64,000 nucleotides of DNA, from assembly GCF_020171785.1 (NCBI RefSeq), contig NZ_JAIVAE010000016.1, forward strand, positions 1-64,000, read 5' to 3'. Shown here piece by piece: positions 8,433-17,531 of the stretch (the stretch's first letter is position 1; every line of letters starts with the position of its first letter). Under the pieces are notes generated by a model, which was given only the letters and a program-made list of their open reading frames with translations, was not told the origin of the DNA and ran no database searches. The stretch is from Guptibacillus hwajinpoensis (GTDB lineage Bacteria; Bacillota; Bacilli; Bacillales; Guptibacillaceae). The translations under genes were made by a program, and so were the position numbers.

Positions 8433-9799
8433 AATCCCTCTACTCGAAGTTCATCGTAACAACATTGGTCATCATGCTGGTCAGTTCCGTTATTGGCTTT
8501 TTATTTGCGAATGCATACTACCAAAACAGTTTAAAACCAGAGAACGATGCGAAAAACATGGAGATCGCGACAAGCATAGCGGAGTTCGCTGAAGATCAGT
8601 CTGATCTAGACGAGTACCTCAGCCATACGGCGGCAACAGGCTATCAGCTTTTTTTAGTTAGTCAAGAGGAACGCCGTTATTACGGAGGGGCATTTAAAGA
8701 AAAAAACGTCTCCCAACAAGCCATCGAAGCTGTCTTAGATGGAGAGCCCTATCATGGCATGGAGGCATTCCCGAAAAAAACATTTGTGACCGGGTTCTTC
8801 GCCAACGAGCTTAAAAATTCAGTCGGTGTGCCGTTAACTTATGATGGTAAGCAGTATGCCCTCTTTTTGCGACCCGATATTAAACTCTTATTTAACGAAA
8901 TTCACCTTCTTCTAGGGTGGATGGTGTTGGTGATTTTTATCTTAAGCTTACTTGCCGAACTCATTTGGTCTGCGATGCTGATTCGGCCAATTCGAAAGCT
9001 CTCTCATGCCACGAATAAAGTACGAGAAGAAAGCTTTGATGTTCACTTAGACATTCACCGAAGAGATGAGATTGGCCAACTGGCGCAGAACTTTAAAGAA
9101 ATGATCGCAAGACTTGGAAAATTGGATACGCTTCGTAAATCCTTTGTCTCAAACGTCTCACATGATATTCAGACGCCTTTACTCACAATCCAGGGGTACA
9201 GTCGGTTATTAGAAAACAATGCCCTTTCTGAAGAAGACAGAAAAGCCTACTTGCGTGTCATTCAAGAGGAATCAGAACGGATGTCCATTCTATCCAAACA
9301 GCTGTTAACCCTCTCCTCTCTTGAATCAAAAGAGAAAGATTACGTGAGGAATTCCTTCGATTTATCCGCTCAACTAAAAAGCCTTTTGCATCGCTATTAT
9401 TGGCTAATGGATGAAAAGAACCTTTCCTTAACGTATTCTGTCGATGAGGTTACCTATGAAGGAAATTCAGAGCTGTTATACACCGTCTGGGAAAACCTTC
9501 TAACAAACGCGATCAAATACAACGAGCCAGGAGGGTCAATCGAGGTGACATTAGAAAAGGGTGCTGATGCTACTCACATTGCTTTCACTGACACAGGCAT
9601 TGGCTTAGCATCAAATGAAAAAGATCAAATCTTCGATCGCTTCTATCGCGCCGACCTCGCCCGTACGAGAACAAATCAGGGTACTGGGCTCGGCTTATCC
9701 ATTGTGAAAGAAATCATTGAACTTCATCATGGAGACATAATTGTCGACAGTCAATTAGGAAAAGGAACAACCTTTACCGTCACCCTTCCTCATTTGTAA
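8429..9799 (+). CDS. hssS: Haem-sensing histidine kinase HssS
   Basis: A 456-residue sensor kinase: transmembrane helix at 9-29, extracytoplasmic domain to about 160, second helix 161-183, HAMP to about 230, HisKA with H245 (SNVSHDIQTP) and an ATPase domain with DTGIGL and GTGLGLS. The sensor segment GMEAFPKKTFVTGFF and the nearby FLRPDI match HssS of Staphylococcus, which detects membrane haem stress. It is coupled to hssR by a 4-base overlap. Identification rests on sensor-domain similarity plus the hrtBA genes downstream. Confidence 0.88.
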   Translation: MKSLYSKFIVTTLVIMLVSSVIGFLFANAYYQNSLKPENDAKNMEIATSIAEFAEDQSDLDEYLSHTAATGYQLFLVSQEERRYYGGAFKEKNVSQQAIEAVLDGEPYHGMEAFPKKTFVTGFFANELKNSVGVPLTYDGKQYALFLRPDIKLLFNEIHLLLGWMVLVIFILSLLAELIWSAMLIRPIRKLSHATNKVREESFDVHLDIHRRDEIGQLAQNFKEMIARLGKLDTLRKSFVSNVSHDIQTPLLTIQGYSRLLENNALSEEDRKAYLRVIQEESERMSILSKQLLTLSSLESKEKDYVRNSFDLSAQLKSLLHRYYWLMDEKNLSLTYSVDEVTYEGNSELLYTVWENLLTNAIKYNEPGGSIEVTLEKGADATHIAFTDTGIGLASNEKDQIFDRFYRADLARTRTNQGTGLGLSIVKEIIELHHGDIIVDSQLGKGTTFTVTLPHL

Positions 9800-9808
9800 T
9801 CATTTATT

Positions 9809-9862
9809 AACCTTTTGTTCACTTAGCTGATTTAAAGTAATCGGTGTAAGGAACAAAAGGTT
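9809..9862 (+). promoter_or_regulatory. Long inverted repeat between hssS and hrtB
   Basis: AACCTTTTGTTC (9809-9820) pairs perfectly with GAACAAAAGGTT (9851-9862), followed by further T. It can end hssS transcription, and it also encloses the TGTTCA motif expected for HssR control of hrtBA, so terminator or attenuator roles are both possible. Confidence 0.55.
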
Positions 9863-9887
9863 TTTTTGTAGAAAGGAATGAGGATCA

Positions 9888-10915
9888 ATGAAAATGGCTT
9901 TGAAAGAAATGAAGAAGAATAAATCAAGATATCTCATCGTTGGCTCCATCGTACTACTCATTAGCCTGGTCACGTTTATCATTTCAGGTTTAGCCAATGG
10001 ATTATCTCAGGATAACGTCTCATTAATCAAAAACATGCCCGATGGCACATTTTACATGAGTGAGGATGCTAATGAATCGTTCACCCAGTCCCATATTGAT
10101 GCGGGTAAACAGGACCAAATCCTTAACAATGATCGTGAAGCTTTTGCATTCTCCATTCAAATGGGTTCACTTAAAAACGAAGCAGACAACCAGCAAAGCG
10201 TGCCTTTCTTACTTCTACCGATACACCGTTACTGAAACAAGTAAACGAAGGGGAAGTAATGCTCGATTCAAGCTTAAAAGCGGAAGGTATCAAGGTTGGT
10301 GATGAACTATCCAGCCCTCTCTTTGAAGGAACGTTTAAGGTAATTGATTTTGTTGATAACAAAACGTTCAACCATTCACCTGTTGCATTGATCAGTCAGG
10401 AAACATTTGAAGAGATGTTTCGAACGGATGAATGGCAGCTGCTCTATCTTCCAGATACAACGGAAACCATCAGCAGCCTGCAATCCTTTTCTAAAAAAGA
10501 ATTTCTCTCTACCATCCCAAGTTACCAGGCAGAGCAAATGACGCTGAATATGATTGTTTGGTTTCTCGTTGTGATTAGCGGCATGCTGTTTGCGATTTTC
10601 TTTTATATGATGAATGTCCAGAAAATTGGGATGTATGGCATCCTCAAAGCTCTTGGCATTCGGACAAGTGATTTGTTCAAGATGATGTGGAGTCAGATGG
10701 CTATGATTACGATCATCGCTCTATTGATTTCTACAGCGATTAGTCAAGTATTTCAATACGTCGCCCCTGATAGCATGCCTTACCATTTAACACTGACAAC
10801 CACCCTGCAGCTTTCCCTTGTCTTTGCAGTGGTTGGATTCATCGGCTCGACGCTATCAGGCTTTCAAATAAAAAAAATCGACCCATTGCAGGCGATTCAG
10901 CAAGGGGAGGCTTAA
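9888..10915 (+). pseudogene. hrtB: hrtB, haem efflux permease, frameshifted
   Basis: Two frames make up one FtsX/MacB-type permease. Frame one encodes the N-terminal helix and extracytoplasmic start (MALKEMKKNKSRYLIVG). Near 10200-10203 the reading must shift to continue with AFLTSTDTPLLKQVNEGEV and the rest, including three C-terminal helices. A single missing base after AGCGT explains the break. The rejoined product would be about 342 residues, close to HrtB (about 351). No slippery heptamer is visible, so programmed frameshifting is unlikely; a true mutation or a sequencing error remains. If real, haem efflux is lost although hssRS and hrtA are intact. Confidence 0.85.
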
Positions 10916-10916
10916 A

Positions 10917-11618
10917 ATGGCACAACTTCAGCTAGAGCAAATAAGAAAATCATTCATAAATGGAGAAACAGAAGAAGAAGTGTTAAAAGGAGTCGATCTC
11001 GCACTTGAGAAAGGAGAAGTAACTGCGCTAGTCGGTGCTTCCGGTTCAGGAAAAAGCACGTTGCTTACAATCGCCGCCGGTCTTCAGCCGCTCACGAGCG
11101 GAAAAGTGATCTTCGAAAATCAGAACTTAGCTGAGCTCCGTGCTGAACAGGTCAGAGCGATTCGAGCCCGCCATTTCGGCTTTGTGTTTCAGTCCTCCCA
11201 CCTCGTTCCTTTTTTGACAGTGAGAGAACAGCTTTCCAAGATGATGGACATTGCGGGAATGAAAAGTACCAAGCATGAACAAGAAGCACAGATTCATCGC
11301 ATCCTCGATCAAGTTGGCATGACCCATCGATTAAATGCCTATCCCTCCTCCTTATCAGGTGGGGAAAAGCAGCGAGTCGCCGTCGCACGAGCTATTATCC
11401 ACAATCCAAAAGTGCTGTTTGCCGACGAGCCGACCGCAAGCCTTGATTCCAAAAGGTCTAAAGACACGATGGCTCTCATTCAAAACGTCACAAAATCGCT
11501 CGATATGACTACATTAACCGTGACTCATGATGAGGAAATGTTGGTTTATGCGGATCGGGTTGTGACGATGAAAGATGGGCAGGCGGAATCGGTGGAATCG
11601 GTGGGACGGTTCTCCTGA
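10917..11618 (+). CDS. hrtA: Haem efflux ATPase HrtA
   Basis: A 233-residue ABC ATPase starting 1 base after hrtB. Walker A is GASGSGKST, Q-loop FVFQSSHLVPFL (shared with staphylococcal HrtA), signature LSGGEKQRVAVARA, Walker B VLFADEPTASLD, and H-loop TVTHD. It should form the Hrt efflux pump with HrtB. The last residues (SVESVGRFS) are encoded by repeat R2 and its preceding tandem GGAATCGGT units, so the original C-terminus was probably a few residues different. Regulation by HssR is expected. Confidence 0.87.
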   Translation: MAQLQLEQIRKSFINGETEEEVLKGVDLALEKGEVTALVGASGSGKSTLLTIAAGLQPLTSGKVIFENQNLAELRAEQVRAIRARHFGFVFQSSHLVPFLTVREQLSKMMDIAGMKSTKHEQEAQIHRILDQVGMTHRLNAYPSSLSGGEKQRVAVARAIIHNPKVLFADEPTASLDSKRSKDTMALIQNVTKSLDMTTLTVTHDEEMLVYADRVVTMKDGQAESVESVGRFS

Positions 11619-11620
11619 TT
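11583..11620 (+). repeat. Repeat R2 with tandem flank at hrtA 3' end
   Basis: Two GGAATCGGT units lead into GGGACGGTTCT (11603-11613) and CTGATT. AATC upstream and GATT downstream can pair around the core, giving a small stem-loop. The repeat contains the hrtA stop codon. Confidence 0.75.
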
Positions 11621-11630
11621 CTGTTCACAA

Positions 11631-11676
11631 AAATAAGAGTCCTCATGAATGACTTACTTCATGAGGACTCTTATTT
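11631..11676. terminator. Bidirectional terminator
   Basis: A perfect 19-bp stem (AAATAAGAGTCCTCATGAA at 11631-11649 with its complement at 11658-11676) between convergent hrtA and the VOC gene, directly after an R2 repeat. Confidence 0.9.
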
Positions 11677-11679
11677 CAA

Positions 11680-12198
11680 TTAATTACTAGAAGGAGTCCA
11701 TCTCTCCGCTTCACTTCCCTCTGGATAATCAATTCCATCAGGGTACGTAATGAATTCCAAAAGCGTTCCCCATGGGGTCAAACCATATACGCCGCCATTA
11801 TGTGGACCATCCTCCACCCCTGCCAAAGGATGAGGTTCCGATAGAAGTGATCCACCTGCAGCTTCAAAACGATTTGATGCTGCTTTCAGATCATCAACAT
11901 ACAAAGCAAAATGCTGAATCCCTAAATCAGAAATTCTCGCTGGATGATTGTCCGCTGGTGATCCGAGCTGAAATAGTTCAAGCGTTGGTCCTTCTCCTAT
12001 CCTAAGCAAACGCATATGGATAATGCTTTTCCCAGCTGGTAAACCCAATTGTTTCTCCACATCTTTGCCTTCCATCGGCTCGTGTTCTGGTCGCTGCACA
12101 TCGTAACAAACCTTTGCGTCAAAAGCCTCCTTGAAAAAAGCGGTCGCTTCCTCTATGTTTGGTACGGTTATCCCTATATGATCAATCCCTCTATACAT
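11680..12198 (-). CDS. VOC family protein (glyoxalase/dioxygenase fold)
   Basis: A 172-residue protein. The ATG at 12198 lies 8 bases after AAGGAG. The N-terminal GIDHIGITVPNIEEATAFF and the later GIQHFALYVDDLKAA give the two beta-alpha repeats of the VOC fold. H10, H95 and E (TLLEFITYP) are candidate metal ligands. The gene is monocistronic. Substrate unknown; relatives include lactoylglutathione lyase-like and ring-cleavage enzymes. Confidence 0.8.
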   Translation of the reverse strand: MYRGIDHIGITVPNIEEATAFFKEAFDAKVCYDVQRPEHEPMEGKDVEKQLGLPAGKSIIHMRLLRIGEGPTLELFQLGSPADNHPARISDLGIQHFALYVDDLKAASNRFEAAGGSLLSEPHPLAGVEDGPHNGGVYGLTPWGTLLEFITYPDGIDYPEGSEAERWTPSSN

Positions 12199-12254
12199 CT
12201 CAATCACTCCTTATTTGAATGAATAAGTCTCAGAAATTCCTCAAAAGGCTTGTT

Positions 12255-13226
12255 TTACTCAAAGTCGTATGTCAGGTTCCACTTTTGACGCGCTGTATCC
12301 ATCAAGGACATCACTTGACGAGAAAGCGGCAATGTCCAATTCTCACCCTCACCTAAAATAAGGTCATTCATTGCCTTCACTTCATACTGCAGCGCCTTTC
12401 CTTCTTCACCTGCTTCAATTGTTTCAACCGAACCATCTGATGTGTAGGTGATGGTTGCTTGATCCGCTCTTGGAAAATTATCAACGGTGATGAATCCTTC
12501 ATCCCCAGCTACAATGCCACGCTTCGGCATCTTCGCTCGCATCGCAAGTGACACAACGGCCATCTCATTTTCATCGTTTTTCATCACAATGCCAGATTGC
12601 TCATCTACCCCTGTCTCATGTTTCTTGACGGTTGTATGTAGCTCTGTTGGCTGACCGGAGAGGAAAAACCTTGTGAATGAAAGAGCATAAGTTCCAATGT
12701 CTAACATGCCACCACCCGCAAGATCTGGATTAAAGAAGCGATTCGTCGGATCATTTTCCTTACAGCTACCAAAAATAACATTAACCATATTTACTTTTCC
12801 AATTTTCCCTTGTTGGATCAGACTACGTAGCTTTTCGTAGAGAGGCATATGATAAATGGTCATCGCTTCCGCTACAATTAGGTTTTTAGACTCAGCCAAC
12901 GCAATGATTTCTTGTAGCTGTTCTCCATTCATCGTAATCGCCTTCTCACATAGGACGTGCTTTCCAGCATGTAAAGCATCCATGATATAAGAATAGTGAA
13001 CGCTGTGTGGGGTTGCGATATAGACAACATCAATGCGTTCATCTCGAAACATTTCCGACGTTTCCTCATACACATGTTTCACCCCAAGACGATCAGCGAA
13101 GTCTCTGGCTTTTTCTACCTTCCTGCCCCAGACGCCGAAAATGTCGCCGTTCACTTCTTTAATCGCCTGCGCAAAGTCTGACGCTATTCCTCCTGGCCCA
13201 ACAATTCCCCAATTCACTTGTCCCAT
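12255..13226 (-). CDS. Gfo/Idh/MocA family NAD(P)-dependent oxidoreductase
   Basis: A 323-residue protein with an N-terminal Rossmann fold (NWGIVGPGGIASDFA), the conserved EKAIT segment (VLCEKAITMNGEQL) with the catalytic Lys of the family, and the C-terminal beta-sheet domain (GGGMLDIGTYAL, with Asp and Tyr at the expected active site). It probably oxidises a sugar, inositol or related polyol. A SorC-type sugar-sensing regulator gene lies 54 bases upstream on the same strand, so the pair likely forms a sugar-responsive unit. Exact substrate unknown. Confidence 0.85.
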   Translation of the reverse strand: MGQVNWGIVGPGGIASDFAQAIKEVNGDIFGVWGRKVEKARDFADRLGVKHVYEETSEMFRDERIDVVYIATPHSVHYSYIMDALHAGKHVLCEKAITMNGEQLQEIIALAESKNLIVAEAMTIYHMPLYEKLRSLIQQGKIGKVNMVNVIFGSCKENDPTNRFFNPDLAGGGMLDIGTYALSFTRFFLSGQPTELHTTVKKHETGVDEQSGIVMKNDENEMAVVSLAMRAKMPKRGIVAGDEGFITVDNFPRADQATITYTSDGSVETIEAGEEGKALQYEVKAMNDLILGEGENWTLPLSRQVMSLMDTARQKWNLTYDFE

Positions 13227-13280
13227 CTGAATCCTCTCCTTTTAACGTAAGTTGGTTCACTCCAGCTAAGCGATAGTCTT

Positions 13281-14249
13281 TCATTCAAATGCTCCCGCTT
13301 CCTCTACTAAAGCCATCGCCGTTTCTTCAGTTGTTACGAGAACATTCAGATGCCCATATTTAAGTGCGGCTCGTATGGCTTCCACTTTTTCCTTCGATTG
13401 AGCTATCCCTATGGTGTACCTCGTAGAGTGAAGCTCTTTCATGTTTACTGAAATCGTTCGATTGGACAATCTCGTCTTGCGAATTTCACCACGTCTATTG
13501 AAAAAGTTGGAACAAATGTCCCCTACAATGTTGTCCTGATCCATTTCTTGCTTGAACGTCTCTCCATAAAAAGCACGCCAGTTTGGACCATGACTAATCA
13601 ATGGGGAGCCAATACCTACAACTGCAATGGATAAACGGGACCATAACTCTTGAACTTCTTGAAAATGTCCAGAATCAATCAACGCTGTTTTTAATTCCTC
13701 TGTCTGGACGATTGCAGGAAGATCAATTAATTTCGATTGGGCTTTCCACTTTCGAGCGATTTCATAGACAATCGTATTTGCATGATAACGACTTTCCAAT
13801 TTACCGTCCGGGCCACCGACAAGAGGCACACACATGATGCCTTCTCGCGACCTTTGTGGCGTTAATTCTTCCGCCACCGCAGCAAGAGCTGTTCCCCATG
13901 AGAACCCAATCACATCATCCGCTTTTACAATGCCATCCAAGAATGTGGCACACGCCTGCCCCATCGCTTTTAGTTTTTGGTCAGTGGTTGCTCCATCTTT
14001 CTTTGGGATCACGACCACTTCTTCAAGCTGAAACTGTTCTTTTAACTTCCTTCCAATTGTCACATCTTTGAAGGCATCATAGTTAATACGAATTTGCACA
14101 ATCTCTTTTTCTCTTATTTTCTTCAACATTCTACTAATGGTTGTACGGTAAATGCCAAGTTCCTTTGCTATTTCGCTTTGCGTCATATCCTGCTCATAGT
14201 ACATTCGTGCTACTTGATAAAGTCGCTTTATCTCCTCACGTTCTTCCAT
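13281..14249 (-). CDS. SorC/DeoR-type sugar-binding transcriptional regulator
   Basis: A 322-residue protein. The ATG at 14249 follows GGGAGG closely and is preferred to an upstream frame. The N-terminal helix-turn-helix (MTQSEIAKELGIYRTTISR) is followed by a sugar-phosphate isomerase-like effector domain (GFSWGTALAAVAEEL; VGIGSPLI) typical of the SorC family. A 14-bp inverted repeat just upstream overlaps its own leader and is the likely operator. It probably controls itself and the Gfo/Idh gene downstream. The effector is presumably a phosphorylated sugar. Confidence 0.88.
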   Translation of the reverse strand: MEEREEIKRLYQVARMYYEQDMTQSEIAKELGIYRTTISRMLKKIREKEIVQIRINYDAFKDVTIGRKLKEQFQLEEVVVIPKKDGATTDQKLKAMGQACATFLDGIVKADDVIGFSWGTALAAVAEELTPQRSREGIMCVPLVGGPDGKLESRYHANTIVYEIARKWKAQSKLIDLPAIVQTEELKTALIDSGHFQEVQELWSRLSIAVVGIGSPLISHGPNWRAFYGETFKQEMDQDNIVGDICSNFFNRRGEIRKTRLSNRTISVNMKELHSTRYTIGIAQSKEKVEAIRAALKYGHLNVLVTTEETAMALVEEAGAFE

Positions 14250-14262
14250 CTCTTTCCTCCCT

Positions 14263-14298
14263 TTGCACAAATGTACACCAATCAGTACAATTGTGCAA
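14263..14298 (-). promoter_or_regulatory. Operator of the SorC-type regulator
   Basis: TTGCACAAATGTAC (14263-14276) and GTACAATTGTGCAA (14285-14298) form a 13-of-14 inverted repeat with an 8-base centre. It lies 14 to 49 bases upstream of the regulator start codon, suited to autoregulation. Confidence 0.75.
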
Positions 14299-14319
14299 TT
14301 GATAACACTCCAATAAAAA

Positions 14320-14346
14320 GAACCCCATCAACATGAAATGGGATTC
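14320..14346 (-). terminator. Terminator after the 78-aa membrane protein gene
   Basis: On the minus strand GAATCCCAT pairs with ATGGGGTTC and is followed by a T-run. Confidence 0.65.
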
Positions 14347-14397
14347 TCTTTCAAATTTCATAATGACTTTTTAAAAGCGGAAAACATGCCAACACTT

Positions 14398-14634
14398 TCA
14401 TGATCCATACTTATTCATTGTTTTTCTATCCTTTAAGTTTAAAACAATCTCATAGCCAAAGGCAGTCAGTAATCCCGACCAAAATAGAATTGCTGAAGAA
14501 AAGAAATCATCAGAGTAAATGAGATGATGAGTAAAGTTCACAAACAATAAGATCAAATACGTATAAAAGCCAACGATGGCGCCTTTTCTCCAATTTGCAG
14601 CTCGTCTATTTGTCATCGATTTAAATAATCGCAT
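14398..14634 (-). CDS. Small membrane protein, unknown
   Basis: A 78-residue protein with two hydrophobic segments (about 21-37 and 44-62) and basic ends. The start at 14634 is chosen because GGAGG lies 7 bases upstream; the longer frame has no such site. No family recognised. It has its own terminator and neighbours that do not suggest a role. Confidence 0.6.
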   Translation of the reverse strand: MRLFKSMTNRRAANWRKGAIVGFYTYLILLFVNFTHHLIYSDDFFSSAILFWSGLLTAFGYEIVLNLKDRKTMNKYGS

Positions 14635-14720
14635 GTGAATGCCTCCAAGTAAGTACCATTTAATTCTTGTGATGCCGTAATCCACATCATGGTGGATATT
14701 CTCTTACAAAGACATCACTA

Positions 14721-15128
14721 CTAAAGTGCTTTTTTCCTTTTATTTTCAGGTTGCTTTAACCAGTAACGCAATCCCTTCCCAGCCAAAGGCTCGTCATCAT
14801 ATCTTGGTATAACGTGCAGATGACTATGTAAAATGAATTGATTGGAAACTTCCCCCACATTCCAACCAAGTGTATAACCATCTGGAGAAAACGCTTAATC
14901 CAGGTATTCCTTTGCATTCTGCAAAAGTTCATAGGTGTCGTTCCATTCTTCTTTCGATAATTCAAATGCGTTAGCGTGATGCTTCTTAGGAACAATGACG
15001 CCACAGCCTTCTAAGACATCTTGTTGATCGTCGTGTTGTAAGAAATAGCAAAATTCATTTTCAAATAGAATCTTTTGTTTGTCGTCTCTTTCAGGATGAC
15101 AAAATGGACAGTCCTCTTTGTAAGTCAG
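14721..15128 (-). pseudogene. HIT family (histidine triad) protein, disrupted
   Basis: The frame encodes CPFCHPERDD at the N-terminus (zinc-binding CxxC seen in many HIT proteins), VIVPKKHHANAFEL in the middle and the triad HSHLHVIPR near the end, total length about 135 residues as in intact relatives. Two lesions are visible: an in-frame TAA at 14895-14897 after about 77 codons, and a CTG where ATG is expected (15126-15128, following GGAGGAG). Either alone would impair expression. HIT proteins hydrolyse nucleoside phosphoramidates and dinucleotides. The gene appears to be decaying. Confidence 0.8.
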
Positions 15129-15248
15129 TCAAACTCCTCCTTTTTATTTAAAATCACCCAAGGATTTACAGTCTAAATCTATCCTTCGTTTAATCCGCTA
15201 CCAACAAGGTAATTAGTAAGTATGAAGTAAATAACAGGGGTGTTGGAT

Positions 15249-15440
15249 ATGAAAAATCGGTTTCTCTGGGGATTCATAGGTATATTAATCTATCCGATTG
15301 TATGGATTTTGATGGCTTTACTATTAGGTGATGAACTTCCTAAATGGAGTGTTTTAACTGGCTCTTCCATTGGAGGCTTTCTATGTGGATTCTTCATGGT
15401 AGCTCCAAGTATACGCAAAGGGAGAAACCGAAAACTTTAG
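15249..15440 (+). CDS. Small membrane protein, unknown
   Basis: A 63-residue protein with two glycine-rich hydrophobic segments (about 5-24 and 36-52) and a strongly basic tail (RKGRNRKL). The ATG at 15249 follows an AGGGGTG site. Short, basic-tailed two-helix proteins of this kind are common in Bacillaceae; no function is known. It stands alone between a HIT pseudogene and a lipoprotein gene. Confidence 0.55.
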   Translation: MKNRFLWGFIGILIYPIVWILMALLLGDELPKWSVLTGSSIGGFLCGFFMVAPSIRKGRNRKL

Positions 15441-15498
15441 CATTAAAATACCTACCCTATTTTGTAAAAACATTTAATACGAGATTACTAGAAAAAGA

Positions 15499-15525
15499 GA
15501 GCTCATCTTCTTAATGATCAGCTCC
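15499..15525 (-). terminator. Terminator of the lipoprotein gene
   Basis: Minus strand: GAGCTGATC pairs with GATGAGCTC (one bulge) followed by TTTTT, 15 bases after the stop. Confidence 0.7.
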
Positions 15526-15539
15526 CCCTCAATCGTCCC

Positions 15540-16445
15540 TTATTCAAAAGACTCCGCAACTGTAAGCAGATCTTCTTTTGATAAGTCCTCTATCTTCCCT
15601 TTCAACTCATAGGTAATCGAACCATTTGTCCAAATCAATCGCTGCGTCTCGCCTTCTTTTCCTGCATATTGTCCTTTTTGATCTCCAATTGAAACCTCCT
15701 CTGTCTCTATCTGATCAGAAGAGATCTCACCATTTTTAACGGTCATTAATTCCATCTTTTCACCCGTTTCGCTATGAAAAACAAACGTTATCGTGCTATC
15801 ATCCTTACTCTCATGTTTGATCTCTACCCCATCCACTTCATAAGGCATGACTGTCGGATACAGAGGTTGATACGCTTCATCTCCCGTTCGACCTACTAAT
15901 CTTGAACGATCGTATACGAATAGTCCATCTTCTGTTTCTGTTGCTGTATCGAAAGCATAGGGCAATGATTGCGTATCGATATAGCGGATTTGCGTAATCT
16001 TACCTTCTTCGTTTGTGTTGACTCTGCCACGAACATCTGCCGTTTGACCATTGCTTACATTAACTTGTATGTCAAAGTCATAAGCGGTTGCTGTGTCCTC
16101 GCTCTGCTCAACATTCATGGTCCCAATCGTCATTTCAACACCATTTCCGTACGCCTTGCGATGAAAGCTGTAAAGTAAATTGTTCATCATCGCACTCTCC
16201 ATATAGTCTTCTGTGAAATAAGGATTGAATTTGTCCATGTAGTAGGTAGAAACCTCTTCGTACTTTTCCTCTTCATAAATCTGTGTCAATTCTTCATCCG
16301 GTCCTGAAAATATTTGCTCAAGCACCGTGGTGACATCATCTTTCGTTGTATTCTCTTCTTCCGTGTTTACGCTAGCAGGCTGGTTCGATGCACAACCAGC
16401 AGTTAATATAAGCGTCATCGCAGTTAGTAGAATTTTCCTAAGCAA
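15540..16445 (-). CDS. Putative lipoprotein with DUF4367-like C-terminus
   Basis: A 301-residue protein with a lipoprotein signal (LILTAGCASN; lipidated Cys at 18), a middle domain with no clear match, and a C-terminal segment (LIWTNGSITYELKGKIEDLS, then TVAESF) like the DUF4367/anti-sigma-associated domains of Bacilli. It is likely anchored on the outer face of the cytoplasmic membrane. Own terminator, no operon partner. The function is not known; a sensory or sigma-regulatory part is only suggested by the C-terminal motif. Confidence 0.7.
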   Translation of the reverse strand: MLRKILLTAMTLILTAGCASNQPASVNTEEENTTKDDVTTVLEQIFSGPDEELTQIYEEEKYEEVSTYYMDKFNPYFTEDYMESAMMNNLLYSFHRKAYGNGVEMTIGTMNVEQSEDTATAYDFDIQVNVSNGQTADVRGRVNTNEEGKITQIRYIDTQSLPYAFDTATETEDGLFVYDRSRLVGRTGDEAYQPLYPTVMPYEVDGVEIKHESKDDSTITFVFHSETGEKMELMTVKNGEISSDQIETEEVSIGDQKGQYAGKEGETQRLIWTNGSITYELKGKIEDLSKEDLLTVAESFE

Positions 16446-16628
16446 AATACACCCTCCGTTTTGTTGTCTTAATTATTTGTACGATCAGCAACTGTCTAAA
16501 TTTTCAAAAAATGGTAATAAACTAGAAATTCGCAGTGTTTCTTATCCTTTAACTAGACTCTGCCATTCTATTTTAATTACAAAAAAGAGACTACCTCATC
16601 GCAGATAATCTCCTTCTAACAACATTTT

Positions 16629-17192
16629 TTATAACGGATACACTTCGATCTTCTTCCAAATCTCTTTCCAATCTTTCTTAATCACCCGTTCTTTGTAAAT
16701 CGCGGCTCGCTCTTTACTCTCTCTAAAAAATGGTGTCGCCTTCACCTCTAAATGGATCACATCATCCACCCCCCAGGGAGCAGTAAGAATAAGATTGTTA
16801 TCCTTATCAATTTTGACACCGAGAGCAGTGGCGGTTTCTGGAAATTTAGAAATCGCATCTTCTGCAGAAGTGTAGGGTTCGATATGATTAATCACGTGCA
16901 TTCGTGCTTCATTCTTTACAGACCAGGGTACACCTGGAAGGATTCTCTTCAACTGAGCTTCTAATTCTTTTTCAGTTTTTTCACGCGTGTCGTCAAGATT
17001 ATAATAAATGACATCAACGTCTGGCGGATCCGTTCTTTTTTCAAATCCGTGCAGTGTGTCCCAGATTTTAGACCGAACAAATCCCGCGCATATCCACCAA
17101 TCAGGCAAATTCAGCTGACTTGCCGCCTTAATGATCTCCATCATTCGTTCATCGTTTTCGATTAGCTTCATGATATCTTCTTTTGTCTTCAA
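16629..17192 (-). CDS. Nucleotidyltransferase family protein (DUF925/NTP_transf_6)
   Basis: A 187-residue protein starting at TTG with GAGGTG 5 bases upstream. The features of the family are present: WICAGFVRSKIWD, the metal-binding DPPDVDVIYYN acidic pair, and WSVKNEARMHV followed by the paired acidic and hydrophobic blocks to the C-terminus. Members have a minimal polymerase-beta-type nucleotidyltransferase fold and unknown substrate. It stands alone. Confidence 0.85.
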   Translation of the reverse strand: MKTKEDIMKLIENDERMMEIIKAASQLNLPDWWICAGFVRSKIWDTLHGFEKRTDPPDVDVIYYNLDDTREKTEKELEAQLKRILPGVPWSVKNEARMHVINHIEPYTSAEDAISKFPETATALGVKIDKDNNLILTAPWGVDDVIHLEVKATPFFRESKERAAIYKERVIKKDWKEIWKKIEVYPL

Positions 17193-17247
17193 CCTAACAC
17201 CTCGTTTGGAAAATTACGGCCCTTGGTTTTCTATCTCAATTTTCCTT

Positions 17248-17424
17248 TCAGTTCAGATTTAATAAATCAGCAATGATCTCATCACTCCCCGGTGAAAACA
17301 TAAATAGAGCGAACAAGATAAATAATGCGCCTATACAAACGAAAGACATTCGTTTCCTTCCAATGAGTCCGTTTCCTACTAAAAACAATCCAATAAACAA
17401 GAGTAAAAAATACCAAACCCCCAT
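17248..17424 (-). CDS. Small membrane protein, unknown
   Basis: A 58-residue protein with two hydrophobic segments (about 3-19 and 27-44). The start at 17424 is set by AAGGAGAG just upstream, discarding a longer basic extension. No family recognised. Confidence 0.55.
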   Translation of the reverse strand: MGVWYFLLLFIGLFLVGNGLIGRKRMSFVCIGALFILFALFMFSPGSDEIIADLLNLN

Positions 17425-17531
17425 ACGCTCTCTCCTTTTATTCATCATATTGGAATCTATCCCTAATATTGACGATTAGCAAGCAGCTATTGTTCCTTTT
17501 TAGTTAATTTATAAATTAATATTTAGCTAGG

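Noticed and set aside
9888-10235. Short hrtB frame as an independent small protein, or programmed frameshift
   Set aside because: The next frame continues the same permease after a one-base shift, and there is no slippery sequence, so a mutated single gene is simpler.
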